Of a DNA stretch of 64,000 bases, positions 25,701-37,700 are shown one piece after another; the stretch's first letter is position 1; each line of letters starts with the position of its first letter. Source of the stretch: Panopea generosa (Eukaryota > Mollusca > Bivalvia > Adapedonta > Hiatellidae); assembly GCA_029582155.1 (NCBI GenBank), contig CM055911.1, positions 28,999,644 to 29,063,643 of the forward strand. The letters are read 5' to 3'. The position numbers and the translations under genes were made by a program. Under the pieces are notes generated by a model. The model was not told the origin of the DNA, ran no database searches, and saw only the letters and a program-made list of their open reading frames with translations.

Positions 25701-28700
25701 CTCGAAACTAGCATTGAAATAAAACAATAGACTTTCCGTCGTTAATTTCTCATGAAATAACAGATAATTGCCGTTTATAAATGTGTTAAAATTACAAAAT
25801 TGTATTATGTGTTTTTATACTAATGATAAATTTTCAAACAAACCAAATCGAAGAAATGTACCAGCACGATTTGTAATCACGATCTAGTTTTTAACATAAT
25901 ATTTTTCAAAACACCTTAAATTACTGGTATGCTTCGTTAGATTGCATGTGGGAACGTTCAGTTGTTTCATATTTCAGTTCAAATAACATTGTATAATTAT
26001 AGAATGTTCTCAATTTTCAGGTCACACTTATGGAAGTATCAATCTGGAAAATTTTGAATTTGATTTAATTGAGTCTTGTCAGGATAACGCCTCTTTAACA
26101 ACGACATATTTGTCACGAATTTGTAATTAAGAAAAAAAGATATACCAACAATTGCGGTAGTCAGTTATAAATAGATAAATATTCGTGGAGGTCAACAAAC
26201 ACAAAATGTACAAGGCTCTTGCTCGCACTTTTGAGAAAGGGGTCGGGGCCCCTGATTTTGGGAAAATGAGCATCATTTTTAAAAAAATGGGAAAATTTCA
26301 TTGCACCGGTTCCTTTAATATACCTAACAATATATGTGCAACGTATAGTTAATGTATACAAAATGTGATGTTCTTGTAGAAGACAACATTAAAATTATAA
26401 TATTAAAAAATCTCCAAACTTTCCCCCCAAATATTCTTTTGTTTTCTTTGCATTTTGATATTGGGAATTTTGTTACTTTGGATTGGGAAACATACTGTTT
26501 GCCATTAGGAATGGAGCAGAATAACGGTCCCAAAATTGGCAAATAGGAGCCTTTATGTGACAAAGAATGGTTTGATATTGGTGACGTTTTTATGACCTAA
26601 TATGTGACCATTGTAACAACTTCTTTCATTTGGTTTGAAAGATATATGGGAACAATATTTCAAATGTGTGTCCATTTTTGCATCTGCGATTTTGTTTTCA
26701 CATTTTTTTTCACATTTTCAACATTTGCGACCATTTTCACATTTGGGGTCCTGCAGACGTCCTTTTTGGCGTGATGATCTAACTTCCTTCTGGACCAGGG
26801 ACTGTACTAAACTGATAGGGGACTAGGCATTATCTTATAAAATGATTAGTAAATAATTATTTAGTAATTGTACTTATAATTAACTCTGTTAACAGTAAAA
26901 CTAAGTTAGGGTTAGGGTTACCCTTTACTCTGAGAGGGACCCTGATAAAGCTGTCTCTGAGGGGAGTCCATGAACGATTACCACTGAATGTAGCCAAATG
27001 GAATTGAATTCTTACATTCTCGATCAATGCCGTCATATATCGGTATTTTAAGGGCCCTCCTATTAGAGAGGAGGTTGGGGAGAGGTAAACGCATTTCTGC
27101 AAAGACCACGCCAAATCTGTTCTGCACAACCGAATTTATGAATTTCGATGACTAGGTCGATTGATGAACACTGTTTACATACGGATACCTACTGTCCTAA
27201 ATTCATAAATGGAGAATCAGCTTCATCTTAACATGTTTACTGCAGACGACTGAAATGTTTTGTGTTTGTGTTTCGTCTCTCGGTAATCATTGAACATAAC
27301 ATGAACCATTACCCTGACAGTCTCAGCCTCCAATATTGAAGAGTAACCCATAAATTAATCGTGAAACATCGGGGTTTTCCGTATCCTTCGTATAATACAC
27401 CTCGTGTATAGCTCTAGAATACACCAGAGCTATTCGTCTGTGATACAAGTCTGTGTTCATTCGCGTGAAAGTAACAAATTATGTATCCGTCATTAAGTTG
27501 AATTTATGGTGTAATTATATCGATTTTTATACACTCGACATGTGTCATGTTTAAAGGGAATTTTCTTACTCTCAGACAGTAAATACAAAACTTCCACAAA
27601 GGTGGCATAAGGGGGCGCCATTTTATTTTATCATGTAACTGAAAGTAGTTCCAAAATGGCGCCTTATTATGTCAGAGGTCTATTACGTAGCATAAAGGTC
27701 GAGGTGATAATATGTCGAATGGCGAAAACGAATATCTATCAAACTAACTTTTAACTAACCGCATTTGCACGTATATTTGAATGACACTAACAAGCTTAAT
27801 AGAAAGGTTTTATTGTTGAGATATTTGAATATGTATTTCAATAAGTCTTATGTCGTTTTAAAAGAGAAGTTATCTTTTCAAGTATAACAACAACAACAAA
27901 AAAATACCAAAATATCACAAAAGTATGGTGGCATATTTATTTGGATGACAGTAGTGAACATTATCGTGACTTCTTATCAAATTTATTTTAAAAAACGGTT
28001 ATCACAACAAATCAACGTATCTCGACAAGTCGAATTGATAAATAGTCAAAGTCCTGATGAACATCTGGCTATATGATGGCAGAAATATGCCACCATACGA
28101 TTGTTTCTACCACCATTCTTATGTTTCAGTGGATATTTGTATTTATTATTCCATACACGATAGTACGAATTACTATGTTTGATAATTTTTTCAACAGTAT
28201 TTACCGGATGTGGGGACGCGGTGGCGAGATGTTATGCTGGCAAATCGGGCTCAATGGCACGAGAATTTAAAAGCCATGACGGCGCAATCAATGCCCTACA
28301 GGTCTCTAAGACTTGCTTGCACGTAGTTCAAGAACAATAAGCTAACTTAGTCTTATATTTAGCAATACATCGGCGGATCCAGTAGTTTGTGTATATTGGG
28401 CCCACAAATAACGGGGAGATACGACGAAGTAGTTTTCATAATTTTTACTGATGGCGAAGCCGTCCAAAACCCTTGTACCCTTACACTGGATCCATCAATG
28501 GCAATACCTACAATTTAGCCGGATATATTAACTTAGACAATAGCAATGCATGTATACCTATAACAAAATCTACATGATATGTCAACTTAGACAATAGCAA
28601 TGCATGTATACCTGTAACAAATTCTACTTAGACAAAATAACACTTCATGTATATATATTATTAGCGATATCTGTATACCTATAACAAGTCTACATGATAA

Positions 28701-31700
28701 ATCAACTTAGACAATAGCAATATCTGTATACCTATTTAAAATATAGACTACCTGATATATTAATTTAGGAAATAGCAATGCCTTTTTACATACTAGTCTT
28801 ATATCCGATGTATTCACTTAGGAAATAGCAATACCTGTATACATATACCAAAATATACCTGATATATCCTCCAATACCTGTATACATAAACCAAAATATA
28901 CCCAGTATATCCACCAATACCTGTATACATATACCATAGTATACCCAATATATCCACCAATACCTGTATACATAAACCATAGTATACCTAATATATCAAC
29001 CTATATACCTATAACATCGTCTACCTTATATATCTACTTAGACAATAGCTTTACCTATACACTTATACCACCGTCTACCTTATAGACCAATATAAATGAT
29101 TGCATGCCTATAACATAGTATTCTATTTCAGCTTAGATACAAAAAATACATATAAAATAAACTTAAAATGTAAACAGTACCTGCACTGACCAAATAAACA
29201 TTGTTTTAAATAGGCTAGACGCATTAATTAACAATGATATACTTGCCGCATCTTGATTTTTTTTTATTTATGGGGTGGGGGTGGCGGGGGCACACTTGAA
29301 TGTTTCGGGTTTGCAGCGGTAACCAGTAAATTCCAGGTGTGTTTTAACTAACGAGTGCGTCCCCACTTTTAAGCGATTTCTTTATTAGTTGGAAGGAATG
29401 TTCTTTAGAGACCAGAGACTAATTACTAAAATGGAAGCAAATTTGACGCAAATAAATGGATGTATCTCGCAGACTATTTTGGGTATAATATAGTGTGTTA
29501 ATGGTGGCATCATTGTAACCAATACATTAAGATCTAAGCTGGTATCATATGATGATGAACATGATAAGTGTAAGGCGTTTCACCGGAAGGTAATCCATAC
29601 TTACCCGTTATTTTATGAAAAATGCAATTGCAAGGGGACATACATTCATGTTAGTAGTGGACCTGAGGAAGATATGTATAACAATCAGCATATTGATCGG
29701 CTCTATCTAGGATAAGTAATCACTGGTGCCCGTGGTACAGTGGCAGTATATAGTACCCAAGATCGGTTGATCCAATTAATCTCTAATACCTCCTGGACAG
29801 AATACATATAATGGTTACATGGATGACGTGTCTTTGTCATACAATGCCCGATCCGTCGATGTTTAAACATTTATTTTTGCATTAATTATGAAAGTTCTTA
29901 CAACTTCGACAAACTTTGCTCCCTCTTTGGTAGCATCATTTCGAACCATGTGCAGATGAATGGTTGACTCAAGAGCAGTGGCAGTGACAGCGGCAGGGCA
30001 TAGAACCCCGACACACTGATCCTGGGTACGGGCGCACTGTCACTAAACCACGCGTTTCACAAATCTATATGTCTATGTATGGTGTTTTTATCTACTTCTC
30101 TATAGCCGGTACATGATACAATACATAATTTATAAACTATATACATTTTACCTGCATGTTTTAACTGTCTTAAGGTGTAAATAGTGATCATGAATGAATG
30201 CTATTGACTAGAGTCTAAGTTGAAGTATCGAGTTATAGTAAAAATACCCCCCACCACCACCACCACCCCCTACCCCAGCTTACCTAGTGACCCTGTAGTA
30301 GAAAGTGCAGTATTGATAGTCAGCAACAGTTAGATCACTTAGTCTACATATAGTGCCTGATATCTATATATAGTGCCTGATATCTACATATAGTGCCTGA
30401 TATCTATATATAGTGCCTGATATCTACATATAGTACCTGATATCTATACATAGTGCCTGATATATACATATAGTACCTGATATCTAAATACAGTACATGA
30501 TATCTATATTCTATATATGGTGCCTGATATCTACATATAGTGCCTGATATCTATATATAGTGCCTGATATCTACATATAATGCCTGATATCTACATATAG
30601 TGCCTGAAATATACATAAAGTACCTGATATCTACATATAGTGCCTTATATCTACATGTAATGCCTGATATATACATATAGTGCCTGATATCTATATCAAG
30701 TGCCTGATATCTGCATAAAGTGCCTGATATCTCCCAAATCAGGTCTATTTTACCCAATAAAAAAGCAGGAAATTCTATACCAGTCCCACCATTCGTAACA
30801 ATTGAACTTTTACTAAACTATTACGACACTTTAACTTTCCCTGATGCAACTGGCTAATCAACGTGCTCAAATGAGCTGTTATTTAACAGATCAAATCGGG
30901 ACTTAATCGGGAGAGCTCGGTCCTTTCTACAGACCACAGTCGACTATAATACAGTGTAAAATGTGTAACAAGACCCAGTCAACGCAATATGTTCTGTGTA
31001 ATAAAGCCCAATGTGCATAGCATATACATTACATATTACATTCTGTTGTCGAGGGTGACAATAATCCTGTCAACCTGAGGGCATTACTGTTAAATAAGAC
31101 TAAGTCAAAATAAAGTTAGGTTATCTGTAGGACCATGAGGATTTCGAATTCATGTTTTACGTTATAAATATGATATAACAAAACATGATCAGCACGTCAG
31201 CACACAAGTTACAAATACTACCGTATCTGTTCAACACAATATTGATTATGTAACAAAATCCAAAAATCCAATCATGAAAATATCAATTATGCAACAAGGT
31301 CTCGTGCAGATTATGATCAGTGCATTTTTTAAGTATTTAAAAACATGGGGAATCATCTGGATGCTCTTATGTGAGGATATTGGAACAATTAGATTGAAAT
31401 GGGATTTTGATATTAATCTAATTATCAACATTAACGAATGGCATGTAATCTTACGAGATTACTTGAAGGTTAATGAAGACATTTTGAGGATCCAAACTAT
31501 GTTGTCAAGAAAAACAGTTTTCATACCAATTTTTGTCTAATTTTATTAATTTTGGAGCGTTAGGCTTAACTCAACAACCAGGGAGCCAACCCAAACATTT
31601 AATATCAATTTATTTGGTGCACACTATGTAGTTTCATGCACGCTACATCGGCATGTCCCATTGTCTTACTCCCTTCTGGGTCCTACCCTTAAACGTTCTC

Positions 31701-34700
31701 CTCTCTCGCATATCGGCATGATCCCTTGTCTTACCTCCTTCTGGGTCCAACCCCTAAACGTTCTCCTCACTGGCATATCGGCATATTCCCTTGTCTTACT
31801 CCCTTCTGGGTCCAACTCTTCAAAGCTCTCCTCACTGGCATATCGGCATCATGCTGCCTTGTCTTACTCCCTTTTGGGTCCTACCCCTAAACGTTCTCTT
31901 CACTGGCATATCGGCATGCTCCCTTGTCTTACTCCCTTCTGGGTCCTACCCCTAAACGTTCTCCTCGCAGACATATCGGCATCATGCTGCCTTGTATTAC
32001 TCCCTTATTGGTCCTACCCTTCAACGTTCTCATCATTGGCATATCGGCATCATGCTGCCTTGTCTTACTCCCTTTTGGGTCCTACCCCTCAACGTTCTCT
32101 TCACTGGCATATCGGCATGCTCCCTTGTCTTACTCCCTTCTGGGTCTTACCCCTAAATGTTCTCCTCGCAGACATATCGGCATCATGCTGCCTTGTCTTA
32201 CTCCCTTATTGGTCCTACCCTTCAACGTTCTCATCACTGGTATATCGGCATCATGCTGCCTTGTCTTACTCCCTTCAAGGTCCTACCCCTAAACGTTCTC
32301 CTCACTGTCATATCGGCATGCTGTCTTGTCTTATTCCCTTCTGGGCCTTACAACTCAACGTTCTCCTCAGTGGCATATCGGCATGCTGCCTTGTCTTACC
32401 TCCATTTGGGTCCTACCCCTCAACGTTCTCCTCACTGGCATCGGCATGCTCCCTTGTCTTACTCCCTCCTGGGTCCTACCCCTCAACGTTCTCGTCACTG
32501 GCATATCGGCATACTCCCTTGTCTTACCTCCTTTTGGGTCCTACCCCTCAACGTTCTCCTCACTGGCATATCGGCATGTTACCTTGTCTTACTCACTGCT
32601 TGGTCCTACCCCTAAACGTTCTCCTTGCAGGCATTTCTGCATCATGCTGCCTTGTCTTACTCCCTTCTTGGTCCTACCCTTCAACGTTCTCATCACTGGC
32701 ATATCGGCATACTCCCTTGTCTTACTCCCTTCTGGGTACTACCCCTCAACGTTCTCCTCACTGGCATATCGGCATGCTGCCTTGTCTTACTCCCTTCTGG
32801 TTCATACCCCTAAGCGTTCTCCTCAATGGCATATCGGCATCATGCTGCTTGTCTTACTCCCTTCTGGGTCCTACCCCTAAACGTTCTCTTCACAGTCATA
32901 TCGGCATGCTCCCTTGTCTTACTCCCCTCTGGGCCTTACATCTCAACGTTCTCCTCACTGGCATATCGGCATGCTGCCCTGTCTTTCTCCTTTCTGGGTC
33001 CTAACACTAAACGTTCTCTTCGCTGGCATATCGGCATGCTGCCGTGACTTACTCCCTTTTGGGTCCTACCACTTAACGTTCTTCTCACTAGCATATAGGC
33101 ATGCTGCCTTGTCTTACACCCTTCTGGTTCCAACCTCTAAACAATCTCCTCACTTGCATATAGGCATGCTCCCTTGTCTTACCTCCTTTTGGGTCCTACC
33201 CCTCAACGTTCTCCTCACTGGCATCGGCATGCTCCCTTGTCTTATTCCCTCCTGGGTCCTACCCGTCAACGTTCTCGTCACTGGCATATCGGCATACTCC
33301 CTTGTCTTACACCCTTCCGGGTCCTACCCCTCAACGTTCTCCTCACTGGCATATCGGCATACTCCCTTGTCTTACTCCCTTCTGGGTCATACCCATACCC
33401 CTCAACGTTTTCCTCACTGGCATATCAGCATCATGCTGCCTTGTCTTACTCCCTTCTGGGTCCTACCCCTCAACGTTTTCCTCACTGGCATATCAGCATC
33501 ATGCTGCCTTGTCTTACTCCCTTCTGGGTCCTACCCCTCAACGTTCTCCTCACTGGCATATCAGCATGCTCCCATGTCTTACTCCCTTCTTGGTCCTACC
33601 CCTAAACGTTCTCCTCGCTGGCATATCGACATCATGCTGGCTTATCTTACTCCCTTCTGGGTCCTACCCTTCAACGTTCTCATCACTGGCATATCGGCAT
33701 ACTCCCTTGTCTTACTCCCTTCTGGGTGCTACCCCTCAACGTTCTCCTCACTGGCATATCGGCATCATGCTGCTTTGTCTTACTCCCTTCTCGGTCCTAC
33801 CCCTCAACGTTCTCCTCACTGGCATATCGGTATGCTCCCTTGTCTTACTCCCTTCTGGGTCCTACCCCTAAACGTTCTACTCGCAGGCATTTCTGCATCA
33901 TGCTGCCTTGTCTTACTCCCTTCTTGGTCTTACCCTTCAACGTTCTCATCACTGGCATATCGGCATACTCCCTTGTCTTACTCTCTTCTGGGTCCTACCC
34001 CTCAACGTTCTCCTCACTGGCATATCGGCATGCTGCCTTGTCTTACTCCCTTTTGGTTCATACCCCTAAACGTTCTCCTCAATGGCATATCGGCATCATG
34101 CTGCCTTGTCGTACTCCCTTCTGGGTCCTACCCCTAAACGTTCTCTTCACAGTCATATCGGCATGCTCCCTTGTCTTACTCCCTTCTGGGCCTTATATCT
34201 CAACGTTCTCCTCACTGGCATATCGGTATGCTGCCCTGTCTTTCTCCTTTCTGGATCCTACCACTAAACGTTCTCTTCGCTGGCATATCGGCATGCTGCC
34301 GTGACTTACTCCCTTTTGGGTCCTACCACTCAACGTTCTTCTCACTAGCATATAGGCATGCTGCCTTGTCTTACACCCTTCTGGTTCCAACCTCTAAACA
34401 ATCTCCTCACTTGCATATCGGCATGCTCCCTTGTCTTACCTCATTTTGGGTCCTACCCCTCAACGTTCTCCTCACTGGCATCGGCATGCTCCCTTGTCTT
34501 ATTCCCTCCTGGGTCCTACCCCTCAACGTTCTCGTCACTGGCATATCGGCATACTCCCTTGTCTTACTCCCTTCTAGGTCATACCCCTCAACGTTCTCCT
34601 CACTGGCATATCGGCATCATGCTGCATTGTCTTACTCCCTTCTGGGTCCTACCCCTTAACGTTCTCCTCACTGGCATATCAGCATGCTCCCTTGTCTTAC

Positions 34701-37700
34701 TCCCTTCTTGGTCCTACCCCTAAACGTTCTCCTCGCTGGCATATCGACATCATGCTGGCTTTTTTTACTCCCTTCTGGGTCCTACCCTTCAACGTTCTCA
34801 TCACTGGCATATCGGCATACTCCCTTGTCTTACTCCCTTCTGGGTCCTACCCCTCAACGTTCTCCTTATTGGCATATCGGCATTGTGCCTTGTCTTACTC
34901 CTTTCTGGGTCCAACCTCTTATCGTTCTCCTCACTGTCATATCAGCATGCTCCCTTGTCTTACTCCCATCTGGGCCTTACATCTCAACGTTCTCCTCACT
35001 GGCATATCGGCATGCTGCCCTGTCTTTCTCCTTTCTCGGTCCTATCCGTCAAAGTTCTCCTCACTGGCATAACGGCATGCTACTTGTCTTACTCCATTCT
35101 GGGTCCTACCCCTAAACGTTCTTCTCACTGGCATATCGGCATGCTCCCTTGTCTTACTCCCTTCTGGGTCCTTCCCCTAAACGTTCTCCTCGCTGGCAAA
35201 TCGGCATGCTTCCTTGTCTTACTCTGTTCTGGGTCCTACCCCTAAACGTTCTCCTCGCTGGCAAATCGGCACCATGCTGCCTTGTCTTACTCCCTTCTGG
35301 GTCCTACCCTACAACGTTCTCATCACTGGCATATCGGCATACTCCCTTGTCTTACTCCCTTCAGGGTCCTACCCCTAAACGTTCTCCTCGCTGGCATATC
35401 GGCATCATGCTGCCTTGTATTACTCCCTTCTGGGTCCTACCCTTCAACGTTCTCATCACTGGCATATCGGCATGCTGCCTTGTCTTACTCCCTTCTGGAT
35501 CCTACACTTCAACGTTCTCATCACTGGCATATCGGTATGCTGCCTTGTCTTACTCCCTTCTGGGTCTTACCCCACAACGTTTTCCTCACTGGCATATCGG
35601 CATACTCCCTTGTCTTACTCCCTTCTGGGTCCTACCCCTCAACGTTAACCTCAGTGTCATATCGGCATACTGCCTTGTCTTACTCCGTTCTGGGTCCTTC
35701 CCTTCAACGTTCTCATCACTGGCATATCGGCATGCTGCCTTGTCTTACTCCGTTCTGGGTCCTACCCTTCGACGTTCTCATCACTGGCATATCGGCATAC
35801 TCCCTTGTCTTACTCCCTTCTGGGTCCTACCACTCAATGTTCTCCTCACTAGCATATCGGCATGCTGCCTTGTCTTACTCCCTTCTGGGTCCTACCCCTA
35901 AACGTTCTCCTCACTGTCATATCGGCATGCTGCCTTGTCTTACTCTCTTTTAGATCCTACCCCTCAACGTTCTCCTTACTGGCATATCGGCATGCTGTCT
36001 TGTCTTTACTCCCTTCTGGGTCCTACCCCTAAACGTTCTCCTCATTTGCATATCGGCATGCTGCCTTGTCTTACCTCATTTTGGGTCATACCCCTCAACA
36101 TTCTCCTCACTGGCATATCGGCATGCTCCCTTGTCTTACTCCCTCCTGGGTCCTACCCCTAAACGTTCTCGTCACTGGTATATCGGCATGGCCCCTTGTA
36201 TTACTCCCTTCTGGGTCCTACCCCTAAACGTTCTCCTCACTGGTATATCGGCATGCCTCCTAGTCTTACTCCCTTCTGGATCTTACCCCTCATCGTTCTC
36301 CTGACTGGCATATCGATCTGTTTGATCATCAATGTGAAACTGTACATTAAACATAAAGGGTTGATATCAATCATTAATATACTCTGTGTCTCCTAGAGTG
36401 TCGCAATGAATAATGAAGAACAGACTAACCATGGCCAAAGTTAAAACAAAATTAAGCCACTATTTTGCAGATGGTGCTTCGCCAATTGTTTGTACTAACA
36501 GGAGAAGGGCAGTTCGTAATCTGCACCAATAACATCCCACGCCAACGTTAAGTTCCCACCTTCTATAATATGATATAAAATAAAATGAAACGTATTATTA
36601 TGGGGTAAATTAATATGTCCCCCAAGTAGTTGAGTGCTTGCTTATTCTTCTAAGCACTTAACACTTGTAATACGGTGTACGTCCCGTTTGATAAAACACG
36701 AAATCCCATAGGTTTGAATTTCAATCAAATGCTAAGACAACAAGTGTACGTAATCTCATTGGATAGAATTTATATTAAAAGTTCATAGATATCAATATAA
36801 CATCGAAATTCACCGAACGCAATCGCATAAGTTGGAAGCTAAATTTAATGAAGAATTTAATTAATCACAGAACAATTGACCATCACCGAGCTGGTATCAG
36901 TAGTAACGATAATAAATTGCACTTAGTTACACAATTTGCCCGACCTTGACATATGATATATAGTTCAACCGTTATGTTCTGTTTGTTTTTTCAGTAAATA
37001 GAATGATTGAATTACCCATAGTTCAGTACTTATTTCAGATGTAACGTATCACCTTTCCGATGGGTGGCAGCAGTATACATTATATTTCATATGCAAGTAA
37101 TATATAGGATTATTATTATGTAATAATGTATACTATACTTCTCAAAATTTCCAAAATCAAATAGGAACACAGGTCCGTCTGGTATCATTTATATAATGTA
37201 TGCGACAGGCAGTATTTAGAAAATATTAGAAATGAACTTTATTGTTTGAATATTCATGAGAAATGAGCTTACCAAGTTCACGCGATCACCTTTAGGATGT
37301 CTTCCTTTTGCACGTGACAAATGTAAGTTCATAGGTCATGAACGTTTAACAAGCACAATTCATTATTTAAGTGCGTAACAGTCCTGCCAAATTTGATTTA
37401 ACTTAATATATTTGCTTATGATATTCCACACATCATATAAAATGTAAACCACAAAAGCAGTTTTGAGAAGTGTATTTCTGTACATTTTAAGCATTTAAGG
37501 CGCACACGACAACCTTGAAATTGACACTATTTTGTACCATGACCGCGAAAATGCAAAATATTATGTATGTCAGCCATTAACAAAAGTGATACCCTTTCCA
37601 AAATAGAAACAAAATTATTGATGTGCACTCATACTGGAGTATTTTAATCTCAGATTTGCTTCATCTTTATTTTCAAAAAAGTTTAATGAAAGTAAATTAA

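Noticed and set aside
26903-26925. Telomere-like (ttaggg) repeats
   Set aside because: Only about two and a half units; chance or a tiny interstitial remnant.
31661-34137. ORFs of 447 and 407 codons (and many shorter ones) on the + strand
   Set aside because: They run through a 65-68-bp tandem array whose unit lacks stops. The peptides are the same repeat read in rotating frames, there is no independent start context, and overlapping frames are equally open.
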